Origin: Labia minor | Taxonomy: Eukaryota > Arthropoda > Insecta > Dermaptera > Spongiphoridae | Assembly: GCA_963082975.1 (NCBI GenBank) | Contig: OY720350.1 | Location: forward strand, 39,859,851-39,923,850 | Direction of reading: 5' to 3' | Length of the DNA stretch: 64,000 nucleotides | Shown: positions 11,312-23,470 of the stretch, piece after piece | Position numbering within the stretch: the first letter of the stretch is position 1 | How the letters are laid out: each line of letters starts with the position of its first letter | The notes under the pieces: generated by a model | Database searches by the model: none | Told to the model about the DNA's origin: nothing | Seen by the model: the letters and a program-made list of their open reading frames with translations, nothing else | Program-made: the position numbers and the translations under genes

Positions 11312-11623
11312 CTCTAAAGTGACCGTAAAAATAAAGATATATGTTTGATAATTTTTCACATGATTAATAATTGTATAAAACTGCTATATATATAATTTCA
11401 GCTTGATTGATTCGCTGAAATTACCAGAATTAATTTTTTAACACTGCAAATATCATGCGCCAACACGTGACGTGGTGCCATCAACAAAGAGTCAAACATG
11501 CACAATATTATTTATTAATTTTAATTTATAATTTATAATTAATTAAATTTAATTTAAATATAATATATTATATTATTTAATCCAATTCAAATTGCGAGAT
11601 AGTCGAGTGGAGACACTCCAGCT

Positions 11624-12977
11624 TATTTTAATTATTTATTACAATTGTTAAATGGGTTTCCTAAAAATGACCCATCCATAATTTGTTTCCTAAAATGGTA
11701 CAAATTAATAAAAATAACTTGATTTTTTTCATTTCAAGATGAAAAAAAAAATTAAAATTTTCTTGATAAAATTAATTTTTCTTGATAAAAAAATATTGAT
11801 TCTATATTATATAAGTAATGTAGTTATAATCAGAAGGCATCAGTATTATATTTTTCAAAGTAGCATATCTTATAGACTATTTCGAGCACACAAGGATTAT
11901 TACTGCTATAATAATATAAATTCTGAAATTATATTGACACCTGTACTTGTCTATATTTTAATTAAGAAAGGAGGTTATATTTTTTTTTCTTTTGATTTAT
12001 AATAAGCAAATATCATTTATATATATTATTTATAATTTAATTTAACAAACATTTTAATTAATATAATAGAATTTATTTAATATTATTAGATCAAATTTAA
12101 TCAACAATTTATTTGAAATTCCTTCCTGTATATATTATATTTATTATTTTACAATTATTAAAATTTTACAAATACTCTATTAAACATAAGAAAATTAATT
12201 TTTAAATGAATTAATATTTAGAATTATTTTAATTTATGTCAAAAAAAATAAATACACAATTTTGTAATATTTATTTTATTAATCATCATTGAAATTTATT
12301 TCAAAAAAATATTTCCTGTTCATTTATTCCCATACAAATTTAATATTTAAATCTTTTCTGAAGGGCGTAAAAAAAAGCGTGTGACATTTTTAACAATCCA
12401 TGGTTATAATTTTCGAACTTAATTTATTATACTGGCTATAAATCAATATTTCATTTTAATTCAGTATATATATATATATATATATATGTATATCCTATAT
12501 AAATTTATATAAATATTTTCTGGTTTTGTTTATGAATTGTTTTAATCCCTTTGGTAATTTTTCGTCAAATCAAATGGCGTGAATAATAAATGAATCAGAG
12601 CGATTTTTTTTTATTTTCTTTTTTCCGACTGCTATATTGATACATTAAAATGAACATGAAAATAATGATATGCATTATGTTGATGTCAATTCTGATTAAA
12701 GGAATAGCTTTTAAAATTCAATTATGAAAATGTCATTTAATGAGGTGGGTTCTGTGAAAGGAGGCTAAGGGGTTGCTGGATGATGGGGACCACGAGTTGA
12801 TCGTTTTTAATGTAATATTGTCTATAAATAAATTGTGTTAAAACAAAAATAAACTAATAGATCATTTTTATTATTTATAATAATATATAATTATATCGAT
12901 ATTTATATAAGTTTACTTATTTGGAAGATGAAAATTTACTAAAATTAAAAATGGTGGGGTATAACAATAATATTAAA
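11624..12977. other. AT-rich region, no gene recognised
   Basis: The ORF at 11,739-12,002 is low-complexity (Ile/Lys/Tyr-rich) with no domain. An AT run lies at about 12,466-12,488. Confidence 0.5.
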
Positions 12978-13357
12978 ATGATAGATATTGATGGATTGAA
13001 ATTCTTTCAATAATTTATAAAATATCATTAAATAAATTACAGTCTGATCAAATCAATTTTTTTTAAAGAATTATATTTACTTATTTAGTATTTTTTAATT
13101 AATATAAAGATAATTGCACCAGAAAGTTATATCGTCAAATTTGTAAGTTTAGACATTTGTTAATAACATAATATTGAAAAAAATGATGATTATTGCAAAA
13201 GTTTGTTCTAAATAAGTATTTTTGTCTAAACGTTTGATTTATTTCTCTAATTTGAAGAAATCTGCAGCTGAGACGATTGAGAAAAGCTTATGGTGAAACT
13301 GCTTTTAATGAAAAAAGATGTAAATGATTTCATAAGTCTAAACAAGTTAAGATTAAC
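12978..13357 (+). repeat. 380-bp tandem duplication, unit 1
   Basis: It begins ATGATAGATATTGATGGATT and is repeated at 13,358 with an offset of 380 and a few percent differences. It ends in a degenerate copy of a mariner N-terminal segment (AYGETAFNEKR). Confidence 0.8.
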
Positions 13358-13737
13358 ATGATAGATATTGATTGATTGAAATTCTTTCAATAATTTAATA
13401 AAATATCATTAAATAAATTACAGTATGATCAAATCAATTTTTTTAAGGAATTATATTTACTTATTTAGTATTTTTTAATTAATATAAAGATACTTGCACC
13501 AGAAAGTTATATCGTCAAGTTTGTAAGTTTAGACATTTGATAATAACATAATCTTGAAAAAAATGATGATTAGTGCGAAAGTTTGTTCTAAATAAGTATT
13601 TTTGTCTAAACGTTTGATTTATTTCTTTAATTTGAAGAAATCTGCAGCTGAGACGATTGAGAAAAGCTTATGGTGAAATTGCTTTTAATGAAAGAAGATG
13701 TCGTAAATATTTTCATAAGTCTAAACATGTTAAAAAA
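13358..13737 (+). repeat. 380-bp tandem duplication, unit 2
   Basis: Second unit of the tandem pair. It runs into the longer mariner-like coding remnant. Confidence 0.8.
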
Positions 13738-13857
13738 GAAGACAAATAAGATGGTGTAAGGCCAAAGATCTACGAAGACATGGAATAGAAAACATTCGTG
13801 CCAAACGCAAGAAAAAACAAGCACTTAAATTAGAATTGACTCAACAAGAGAGCGTTT
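13646..13857 (+). pseudogene. mariner transposase N-terminal (helix-turn-helix) fragment
   Basis: Translating from CTGCAGCTGAGACGA gives LRRLRKAYGE, FNERRCRKYFHKSK, then a stop, then RPKIYEDME; after a one-base frameshift it gives ELTQQES. This follows the order in mariner transposases: first HTH helix with an AYGE-like turn, the W/F-x-x-F helix, the GRPKxxED linker, then the second HTH with LxVTQQxVS. That half normally binds the TIR. At least one stop and one frameshift are present and nothing of the D,D34D catalytic domain follows. Recognition is by motif order and needs a profile search. Confidence 0.6.
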
Positions 13858-14474
13858 AAAATTGTTTAATTTTTAATTTTTTTCTTATAAAACAACTCCT
13901 AAATATTATTATAGACATAAACCTAAACAAAAAATTTTTTATAAGAGGTGATATTTTCCGATCGAAAGTTTCTCATCTACGTGACATTTTCCAATAAATC
14001 TCTTCTTTAATCTTACCAGGATTAAATAGACTATTTTTAATATTTATATATCAAACAGTTAACACTCGGACATGACTTGAATACAAAATTCGTCTAATCA
14101 TTAAAAAACATACAAACTCTCCTTCTCTCTAAGTATGGATATAGATATATTTCATATTTATGAATTTAATCGAAAATAGCAAATAGAATCTGTAATCCAT
14201 ATAACTGATAGATTGAATGATTAATAAAATAATAAATATTTAAAATTCAAAGCAATATTTTTCCCATTATTGTATTAATAATATTTATTCTACCTGAAAA
14301 TTATGCAAACATTTTTTTTTGTTTGTTTATCTGTTAAGGGATTTTATAAATTATTTCTCTTTTAAATCATTTTATGCAAGATTAATCAAATATATTTTCA
14401 GATAACATTAAATATAAAAAATAAAAAAATAACAATTCTTATTATTAGAGTTAGATGGTGAAATATTGTTTTTT
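13858..14474. other. AT-rich non-coding region
   Basis: No ORF, repeat or structured motif is supported. Confidence 0.5.
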
Positions 14475-15069
14475 ACTATCTCGCCAGAGATAGTATTGCG
14501 ATCATGAAAATTTTCGATGTTGAGATTTTGATGTTTTTATACGTTTTGAAGGTTCCTGCATCATTTTCTCTAAGGTTGAGAAAAATGTCTGTGTGTGTGT
14601 GTGTATGTATGTAGACAAGATTACGCAAAAACGGTTTGAGCTAGAATGATGAAATTTGGTACATGGACATTATTCAAAATTCATAGTTTTCTATCAACTT
14701 TTGAGAAATGTAGCTCAACCGGAAGAGGTTCATTACCTACAACGTTTTGATTTTTTTTCCTTTAAAGTGACCGTAAAAATAAAAATATATGTTTGATAAT
14801 TTTTCACATGATTAATAATTGTATAAAACTGCTATATATAGAATTTCAGCTTGATTGAATTGCTGAAAGTACCAGAATTAATTTTTTAACACTGCAAATC
14901 TCACGCGCCAACACGTGCCATGGTGCCATCAATAAAAAGCCAAACATGCGCTGGTTTAATATTTATTATTTATAATTTATAATTAATTAAATTTAATTTA
15001 AATATAATATATTATGTTATTTAATCCAATTCAAATTGCGAGATAGTCGAGTGGAGACACTCCAGCTAA
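14475..15069 (+). mobile_element. Family A copy 4 (A4), full length
   Basis: This is the cleanest uninterrupted plus-strand copy, about 595 bp. The 5' hairpin ACTATCTCGCCAGAGATAGT starts at 14,475 after a T-run. A TGTGTG run lies at about 14,590-14,604. The 3' end reads GCGAGATAGT, the hairpin GAGTG-GAGA-CACTC, then CAGCTAA followed by TTTA. Insertion in a T-tract fits a Helentron-type T|T target. Confidence 0.85.
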
Positions 15070-16712
15070 TTTATTTTTGTTTTTTATTTAATTTTAAATT
15101 AAATATTCAAAATTTTACAGATAAAATACAAATTTATTTATAAATAGCAAAAGTTGAATTTAATAACCAAAATCATATAATTTTCATTCTAAAACTATAC
15201 TTAAATTATACAAAAAGAAAAAAAATATCATATACCTATCAAAATAATGATAAACCATTGACTATTTAATATATATATAACAAATATTTCCATATTTATC
15301 TGAATAATAAAAAATATCTCATTGTTCTTTTAGTTACTTCTGGGTTGCATAGAGATCATGCTATTTCGTTTACATCCTTGACTCAAATAAATAATAAAAA
15401 TATTGTGAAAAATTTAATAAATAAATTTTGTTTTCCTTAAAAACTAATATGAATTACAAATTGATAGGTAACAAATAATTTCTATAAGTTCATTATTAAT
15501 CGGCTTAAATAGCTTTTCACTAATAATGTGAATAATAAATTATTGATATTAATTTAATGGAAATTGTTCCCTAATCATTTATTTAAATGATTTTATTAAA
15601 TAAATAAAAATGACACTTTAATTTCTAATACATTAATGTTTGTAAATTGTATGTTATTTACAAATTTAAACACAATTGTATTATTCTTTTAAAAAAGTAT
15701 AATTTAATGGACTTTTTTAAACCGTATTTTATTATAAATTGATTTTTTTTTGAACATATATGTAATAGCAATGTGCTATAAAAAAGGCTTTTTATTCATT
15801 ACATAGGATCAAAATTATAAAATTAAAAAAACGAGTTTATTCGTTTTTGTTAAAAAAAATATGTGAAATGTTAATCTTACATAAAATCAAAATTGTAGAT
15901 ATTTCTCAAATATTAAAGAACAAAAAAAAAATAACTATTTTATTATATTTTATTATATTCTCAGTAAGCACCAATAAATTATTGCGCTTGACAAATTAGT
16001 TTCTTCACTTTTAATTTCCATTATTCTCCCTCCATAATGTATTATAACTAAAATCATATATAGGACAATATTTATTTCTTCGAGTATTAGAGTTATAGTT
16101 ATTGTAGCTAGATAGTAAAGTGCTATTTTATTATTATTATTCTTTTATACAAATAATCAATTTAACCAATTTTAGTAGATTTATTTTTATGGGTATTGAA
16201 GTTGAATAATCGAAGGGTGGAAATTGAATAAAGAAAAGCTAAATTATATTCTAATGGTTAAAATGAAAACAAAAAAACGAAATTATTATTATACTTTGTA
16301 TAGATTTCCTTACACCTTGGAATTTATATGAACTTAATTAATAATTGGAACTTAGTCTTTTAATAATAGATACTTTTTAATTTTTCGAAAAAGTATTATC
16401 ATTTTTATTATTTTCCGAGTAGTAAAAATTTCACCTGCTGTGTTCTTTTCTTATACTATGGCCTAAGCTCGGTCGAGACGAAAAGAGAAATCTCCTTGAC
16501 TATAATATTTGAATATATGAAACTTGCGAATGATATGTCAAGTCTGAAGCACGATCGTCTTCTGACTTTATCAAGTCCATAAATGTATTTATGAATTAAC
16601 TTGGGTATCACTATTTCCGTTAAAATCATAATTGGGACGATAGACACCCTTGCTAAATTAATTTTCCTCATATTTATAAAGTTTTTTACTTTTAATTTGT
16701 TTCAAATTAGAG
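15070..16712. other. AT-rich region, no gene recognised
   Basis: Only chance ORFs are present (for example opposite-strand overlaps near 16.5-16.7 kb). No repeat end is identified. Confidence 0.5.
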
Positions 16713-16785
16713 CAGTGTTTCCCAAACTCTTTTGGTCCATTGCTAACAATTCTTCATTGTTATTTATTTTATTTACATACTAGCT
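16713..16785 (+). mobile_element. hAT-like terminus (solitary)
   Basis: CAGTGTTTCCCAAACTC followed by TTTTGGTCCA is a recognisable hAT-type terminal sequence. No matching right end with a TSD was found; a degraded candidate near 18,050 is discussed under rejected items. Confidence 0.4.
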
Positions 16786-16786
16786 G

Positions 16787-17465
16787 ATTAGAGCGCCTTC
16801 GGCACTCTTCTCATCTAGACGGGGGCTCCGCCCCCTGTACCCTCGAAGTAATATTTCGTTGAAAGTCTGTAGGTAAAAGGTTTTCATCCATTTTGTTTCA
16901 ATCAGTATATTACATTATATTATCATATCTTTTTGTGTTCTTATTTAAAAGATATTTTAATTTAATCAGTAAATTAATTATATATTATTATTGTATTTGT
17001 TATATCAATCTATCTATCCCTGTGGCTCTACAGATCTCGAAAGTAACCCCCAAGTCTGAGCTATAACCATCCTATATAACTCCTACCCATCTGTCCCAGG
17101 TCCCTTCCTACATTGTCCACTCACCACGTTCTTGGTCTTCCCAATCCTATAGGACGTTTCCCGATCGGTTTTTCCAAATATATTTCGTCGATCTTTAATC
17201 TACTATTCTAGCCATGACCCATTCCCATCCCAGCCTTCTCTATTTTATAACCTTAATAACCTTAACTATATCTGGAGATGCATAGAGTTCATGCAATTCC
17301 TCGTTATGCCATCTCCGCCATAGCCCGGTGATCTTATCTTTCTTTGGTCCTTAAATGCTGCAAACAATCCTAATATCAAATTCTCTAAATCTACTTTCTC
17401 CCAAGAACATCGACCACCCATATAATACAACAGGCAAAATAATTCTTTTATTTTCATCCATTTTG
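16787..17465 (-). pseudogene. RTE-type LINE, C-terminal RT tail and 3' UTR
   Basis: Reading the minus strand from about 17,450, two frames give ILPVVLYGWSMFLG, then WRRWHNEELHELYASPDIVK, RRLGW, and finally the RPIG-like and DNVG-like segment near 17,100-17,180. This is the order after the reverse transcriptase palm in RTE LINEs. Several stops and frameshifts are present. The 3' UTR (17,030 down to 16,787) ends with two GC-rich hairpins: GGGGGC-TCC-GCCCCC at 16,821-16,835 and a GAGCGCC-TTC-GGCACTC pair with one mismatch near 16,791-16,807. Confidence 0.75.
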
Positions 17466-17940
17466 ATAAAAGTTTTGATGAGTTAAGCCTCTTTACTGTA
17501 TGATAACAGACGTTACCCGATTGTGACCTCGATTTAAATTCTTATCCAATATTATTATTCTTTGTAATTATAGAATCTAATTATTTAAATTTTTCTACAT
17601 TTTCAAATTTTACATTTTGTATGTTAAGACTTTGTGTGTTAATGTTTTTCTCTCTTACTAAATATTTTGTTTTATCCCTATTAATTTCAATGGCCATCTT
17701 ATTTCCTGCCTCAATTCCATCATACATTACGTGTATACATAAGTGTCGGTTAAGTGAGAAATTTTTTTTTTGAAGTTCAATTGGTTTTGTTTATAATTCT
17801 AAATTACCAAGTGTCGGTTAAGTAAGAAATTTCTGTTTTTTTGTTTCTATGACAGCAAAAAAGTAAACAAATTACATACATACAAACACTCTCCTTTATA
17901 TATATAGATATATAGATTAATAAGAATGTGTCACAATTAA
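17466..17940. other. AT-rich region with a short 24-bp direct repeat
   Basis: AAGTGTCGGTTAAGTGAGAA occurs at about 17,741 and again with one change at about 17,809. No gene is recognised. Confidence 0.4.
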
Positions 17941-17951
17941 TATTTTTTTTA

Positions 17952-18065
17952 TTAAACCTTTCGCGGACTCCCTGACGTTGTTCAGGGACCCCCAAATCGA
18001 TTTTAATTTTTCAAGGACCCCCTGAATGATCCAAGGGTCCACTTTGGCTCCCAAAGTTAGAGGAA
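17952..18065. mobile_element. Probable non-autonomous hAT internal fragment
   Basis: A G/C-richer patch contains CGCGGACTCCCTGACG, TTCAGGGACCCCCAAATCGA and a TTTGGCTCCCAAAG end. This wording is typical of hAT MITE interiors and ends. No TIR pair with TSD is demonstrable. Confidence 0.3.
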
Positions 18066-19440
18066 CTGTTATGACAACGATTAGGGCTATTTTGGTTGAG
18101 ATGTTGATGATATGATGGTATTTTTTTTAGGGTCTTAAGAGGTTGTATTTGAACTCTTTGTTGTTAGTTGATTGTGTAGGCATAACAAGTCAATCTACAA
18201 GTACAGAAAAATATATATGTTATAATGTCTCTCACATTTTACCACACTTTATGTATCTATCCTCAGAGTTTAATTTAAGGATGTGTCTCTCATAGTTATA
18301 TTGTCCTAACACAACCTGGTCTAGTATAATCACAACGATTGTTATTATTATTATTATTATTTGTTTTTTAATTCAATCGAGTATTAAATAATTTATCTAA
18401 TTGGTTACTTTCTTCAAAGTGAGGGCCAAAATCAATATTAATAATATATATATAAATATTTTCAGTACCATTAATTATTAAAGAAATATTTATAAAGATT
18501 GAATTAAATATTTTTAATAAAGAAGTTAATGAAAAAAACATAATAATAAAGAAGCAGATGTAATTGTTACAATAAATTTTGTAAAGCTCAAAAAGTAAAG
18601 TTTCACAAGTAATTTCTTTTTAAGTTTTTAAGATAACAAGTCTGTTGTTGTTGCTGTGTCTATTGTTTATTTTTAACTTTACTAAAGTCTACATGATCAA
18701 AAGAATGGTTTGATCGGCCTCTTTTTTCTCAAAACAAAAGAGAAAAAAAAATACAAAATAAAAATAAATAAATAAAATAAAAAAACAAAAAAGATCAAGA
18801 AAGAAACCCATAAAATAAGACGCATAGTGCAGGCAGGCAGTTAGCACCACACACGATGGGTCGTTCCTTTCACGTTCTTGAAATTCTTGCGTGACTGTTG
18901 CTAACTTCCACAATGTTAACTAAAAACATTAATTTAACCTTCACAAACACGCACATCTCAATATTTATTTATATTAAACTATTTATTTTGTCAGTTGATC
19001 GAATTTTCAAAATTTTTTTATATAAATATATGATTAAATTAAATCAATTCAATTTATTTATATTTAGGATCAACAGTTCAGCAATGCAATTAAACAAGCA
19101 ATAGAATTTGACACCCAAAAATTAAATTAATCAATTAAATAAAAAATAAAGGTCATTTAGTATTTTGTTTTTCTAAAGCTAGAAAATTTAAAATTTTATC
19201 GAATTAAAATATATTATTTTCCAATCATAAAATACAATTTTTATTTTGTTGAAATTTTAGATAGATTTTTAAAAATAATACATTTCATTTGTTAAGGAAT
19301 TTATATTATGCAGTCAAAGTTTGAAATTAAATTTACTAATAAATAAAGTGAAAAAAAAAAAAAATTGGATAAAATTCTTAATTTTTGCATATGTTTAGAC
19401 TAATATTATTAGTATTCGGGTCTTATCTCTATAAAACAAT
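18066..19440. other. AT-rich region, no gene recognised
   Basis: It includes a purine-biased low-complexity tract (about 18,720-18,800) and a GC-richer patch (about 18,820-18,900) whose ORFs have no recognisable domain. Confidence 0.45.
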
Positions 19441-19469
19441 TTCTCCCTCTATAAATATATATATATAGA

Positions 19470-19676
19470 CTAGCCGCTCCGAGCGCCTTCGGCGCTCTCC
19501 ACACCTAGACGGGGGCTCCGCCCCCTGTACCCCCGAGTGACACATAGTTTTTGGTTGAAAGTGTGTATGTAAAAGCTTTTCATCCATTTTGTATCAATCA
19601 GTATAAGTAGATAAGACAATAATTTGTTTTCTTGTAAAATATATTTTAATTTAATCAGTAAATTAATTATATATTA
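19470..19676 (-). mobile_element. RTE LINE 3' UTR, solitary copy with two GC hairpins
   Basis: It matches the 3' UTR at 16,787-16,990 and, inversely, that at 9180-9365. The terminal region holds two strong hairpins in otherwise AT-rich DNA: GAGCGCC-TTC-GGCGCTC (19,481-19,497, perfect 7-bp stem) and GGGGGC-TCC-GCCCCC (19,511-19,525, perfect 6-bp stem). No coding part is attached, so it is a severely 5'-truncated insertion. Confidence 0.7.
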
Positions 19677-19737
19677 TTATAGCTGACCCGGCAAATGTTG
19701 TTTTGCCATGTAAATAATTTCTAGAGAATTTCTAGTG

Positions 19738-19912
19738 GGTATAATAGTTATTCGTGGTATGAATATCTTTTCACATCGAAACTTGCCAGTTAAAAAGGTT
19801 GCTTCGATAAAGTTTTTCATAAATTTTTTAATGACTAATCGCTCACCGTTGCACAGCCGTGGTGGATTCAAATTACGAATTCAGAAAATTGCTGAAATGT
19901 TGGTCTTATCTC
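19738..19912 (-). pseudogene. Helitron Pif1-type helicase C-terminal fragment
   Basis: The minus strand reads IRNLNPPRLCNGERL, then IEATFLTG and IFIPRITIIPT. This is the C-terminal helicase block (usually LLRNLNPPRLCNGTRL ... IPRIxMIPTD) seen in Helitron Rep/Hel proteins and Pif1-like helicases. It lies downstream of the ATP-binding motifs and forms part of the DNA-binding core. A stop precedes IRNL, and after IIPT the sequence switches abruptly to the flanking repeat, so it is a truncated relic of about 55 codons. It could derive from the Helentron that mobilised families A and B; the sequence alone does not prove this. Confidence 0.65.
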
Positions 19913-20472
19913 CAAATAAATAATTTTTCACTTAACTGTAAATTTTATAATTTTTTCTTTGTAGTTCTGGAATTTGCATGTCTAGATGAAAAGAATAATG
20001 TTGTATGTGACATATTTATTTGAAAATAGATTATTAAAAAATGCTATTTTCAGTAATGATTGTAATCAAATTTTTTTTACATATTTTCATTGAACACATC
20101 ATATTAAATTTCTTTCTATTCACTGAAATTTACACAATTTTTTAATTATATATTTTTATATAATTTGTATATTTAGATGAAAAGAATAATGTTCTATTTC
20201 ACAGTTCTAGTTCACAGGCTAACATATCCTTCTTACGGCCAATTTGCTTTATATGAATGAATGAATGAAAATTCAAATTTTATATATAGTTATTTATATA
20301 TGTTTATTTATGCACAAAAAATTAATTGACATAATTATTAATTTAATAAAATAAAATTTAATAATAAAATTTAATTTAATAAAATTAATTTAATAAAATA
20401 ATTTAATAAAATATTAAAATAATAAAAATTAATAAATTTTAAAAAAAAATATATAATACTTAAAAAAAAAAA

Positions 20473-20546
20473 ATGTGCCTTTGCGAGTTTCGAACTGAGG
20501 AAGCAAAGTCATAGGGTAACGCCTTAGCACGCTGACCCAGAAATCA
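20473..20546 (-). mobile_element. tRNA-derived SINE head
   Basis: On the minus strand a tRNA-like order is seen: TGGGTCAGCGTGCTAAGGCG (A-box region) and AGTTCGAAACTCGC (B-box region), about 73 nt in all. The arms do not form a complete cloverleaf and there is no terminator at the expected place, so it is a SINE head and not a working tRNA gene. Confidence 0.5.
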
Positions 20547-20815
20547 TTCTTTTTTCAAATGTCCTATTAGGATATATATAGAAGTCAAATTATCGCCACC
20601 AGCGCCTCTATGATCTAGCACGGTAACTAAACTATTTTTATTTAAATACCACCCCCTGGATACACCTTACCAATTAGCGGTTTAATAAAAGAAGTCTGGC
20701 ATGCCTTGAGACCTACTGAATATGCATAAAAAATTTCATAAGAATCGGTCCAGCCGTCTCCGAGGAGTATGATTTCAAAGTTTTGTTACACGAGAATTTT
20801 ATATATAAGATTATA

Positions 20816-22570
20816 GGTTCATATCGATATATTTTCTTTTCTGTGAGGGAATGGGATTAACTTCAAAGAATATATTATTAAAAAATTAAGTAATATAATT
20901 TATATTTGTATTTGTTTTATATAAAATATCTCACATTAACATTTATTAATAAACATCTGGTCTGAATCCGTTTTAATACTTAGAAAATATACATAGAAGA
21001 GAAATGAACCAACTTCTTTAACCCATTCTAAAAACAATTCTTGTTTTTCAAAAGAATACAGAATATCGTTCGGTATTAGAAAAGAAGAGAAAACAAATTA
21101 GCATCGTTTAAAATATAAAAATTTCCTTAAAGTTTTCATATTAAAATTTGAATTTCATATTAAACTAAAGGAATAAAAAAAACAGCATCTTTTATACGAC
21201 ACATACACCCAACTGATATATAAAAAAGATAAAGTTTAGAAGGCTTACAAAGCACGATCGTGTTCTACACCCAGAGGGGCCGCATCCCTCTTGTTACTAA
21301 TATCCAATTTTGAAGAATGAAAATCTGAAAAAAATGATTCGATCTAATATGACTTTACTTTGAGTTTTTTTCTTTCTTTTTCTTTAAATTCTTGTCATAT
21401 AAATTTACATGAATATATTTAAAACAGAACCATCGTCCTTTGAATTTTTGTTTGAGGCCCTTTTATATGGTCTTAAACGCGTAATTTGATACTTTTACCT
21501 TTTTTAAATAAAAAAAATAAAGAACTTTGTATGCTTAATCTTACTATCTATCTAAATATATCTCTAAGGCGCTGACGTATTTGAAAGCCATATAACACAT
21601 TCCTCCAATTGTCCCCCTTATTCAATTCTACCTTCTGTCTACACAAGAACATACAAATGCTGTTAATAGCTAATTCTTAATGCTAATTTTTTATATGAAT
21701 ACAATCATGGGATCACGATTTTTTTGTGATCTTAAAGACCATTACACATCAGCGCCCCCATGGCGTTTACATTTTTCCGTCATTGGACATATGTAAATAT
21801 ATGTTTTTATTGATCATTCCATAAAAGTTGTAAATATCAATGTAAATGATTGATGGGAGCTCGATTAAAACGGTGTCACCAAGTTATATCAAATAATGTT
21901 CAATTCTCAACGTCAATTTAGCTAGAAACTTGAATATTACCATTGATAGGTTCATCTTCGTGTTTTTATTATAGATAATCTAAATGATATTGTAATATTA
22001 TTATAATATATAGTAATATAATATTATGAGAATTTAAATGTAGTTATTATTGTTCATATTAAAGCGTTGTGAATGTTATTTCCCCTAATATATTCTAAAT
22101 ATTTATTTTTAGGTAGGTAAATGTGCAGTCACATTCAGATTTTAATTTTATTCTTTCATGTTGTATATTATACATTGGATATATATGTAGTATAAGCTAA
22201 CCAAATTATCTTCTTTGGATCCATTTGTATAAAACACATCACATTAATGTGTGTGTGATATACATATCATTTAAAAGTTTTTACTTCAATAAATAAACTA
22301 GATGAAAATATTTTAACTGAGACAATATTATTGTATTAATAATTTTGATTGAAATTAAATACTGAAATATTATTTTGAAACTTTTGAATAATTATCTCTT
22401 TGGAGCTATTAAACAAAATAAGTTTTGGTTATATTTTATAATAATATACTTATATACATACATAAATATATTTCTCAACCTTTTTGTTTTCACATTAAGT
22501 ATCATCTATTCTCAATATTTTCTTTTAAAATAAATTATAAATCTAATTTATGAAATATAAAAAATTTTTT
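20816..22570. other. AT-rich region, no gene recognised
   Basis: Only chance ORFs. A GC-richer strip near 21,245-21,300 is unassigned. Confidence 0.5.
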
Positions 22571-23470
22571 TAATTTTTTTTTTTCAATGTATCGGATAAA
22601 TTGTAATTAAGGGGTAGTGATGCACGGTCCTGCCCTCTCTCGTGTGTTCATCGTTTCTCTAGGTATTTTTATTAAGTCACCAGGACCATGTCACTCTGAT
22701 GGGGATTTTGAATCACAATTTATTTTTTCTTTTGAAATGTTAGTGTTCATAGATGGCGCTGCAGGCGCCCAATATTAACTCTGCAGGCGCTCAAGAGATC
22801 GCACTGCATAGCCCAAGACCATCATCCTCTCCTCCATATATATTCCAGACATTTTTCGATTCCCAATATATACCAGTCTAGCCGTGCAGTTAAAGTCCTG
22901 GACCGCCGACTCGAGTTCAAGGGATCAAATGCACAGACAAGCCCGCATTTTTAACGTTTTTATTTATTTATATATAATAATAAAATAATAATAATATTAA
23001 TTCCCAAAATTCCCAATATTCCTTCTAATAAAAAAAAAAATGAAAAAAAAGAAAAAAAAAAATTAACACACACACACAAGCGCAATTTTTATAACGTTTT
23101 TTTTTAAAATTAGTAACGTGTTAGGGTTAAGAGATGGCGCAATGTGCTAAAAACTGTGTTTCGAAAAATAACCTGGAGTGAATGAGTGTTATAGATAGTC
23201 TGTGTAAGTCACTCTCTAATTAATTCATTTATCTTAAGAGAAAAATAAGTTAGAATTCGATTTTAATACTTCTCTAGGCAAATAATAATATATTATTTTT
23301 TATTGGTAATATATATAATAAGAATCGGGAGGGAATTAAGAGAGTTAGAGAGGAATTGGATGGAGAAAGCTCAGGATAGGAATGTATGGATTGTGTAGCT
23401 AAAAGAGATTAATAGAATTAATCAAAAAATTATTAAAATAATTTGTCTAAGAGGCTATTGATAAATTATT
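22571..23470 (+). repeat. R' : 900-bp copy of a block inside the 16-kb unit
   Basis: It equals 25,483-26,383 (offset 2912, one extra A in a homopolymer of the second copy) and 41,439-42,339. It contains a tRNA-like SINE head (22,872-22,932), a run-rich middle, and an RTE LINE tail (23,327-23,398, reading NWMEKAQDRNVW). Its right edge, ...ATTATT, coincides exactly with the left breakpoint of the large duplication. Confidence 0.92.

Larger units (their letters stand above)
10277..11623 (+). mobile_element. Family A copy 3 (A3), interrupted by a hAT
   Basis: The 5' hairpin ACTATCTCGCCAGAGATAGT is intact at 10,277-10,296. The 3' terminus GCGAGATAGT-CGAGTGGAGACACTCCAG lies at about 11,594-11,621. 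The element is split after CTCTAAAG (10,555-10,562) and resumes at 11,312 in the same frame of the family consensus. The 749-bp insert is therefore younger than this copy. Confidence 0.85.
19677..20815 (+). mobile_element. Unclassified retroelement-like repeat with nested pieces
   Basis: The left end AGCTGACCCGGCAAATGTTG and the right end AATCGGTCCAGCCGTCTCCG followed by ACACGAGAATTTTATATATA resemble the two ends of a repeat widespread in insect genomes. Between them lie a helicase fragment and a SINE head on the minus strand, so the interval is a mosaic. The class is not established from this sequence. Confidence 0.4.

Noticed and set aside
16713..18075. A hAT element with the RTE LINE nested inside (CAGTGTTTCCC at 16,713 and a degraded end near 18,070)
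   Set aside because: The right terminus is only loosely similar and no 8-bp TSD can be shown.
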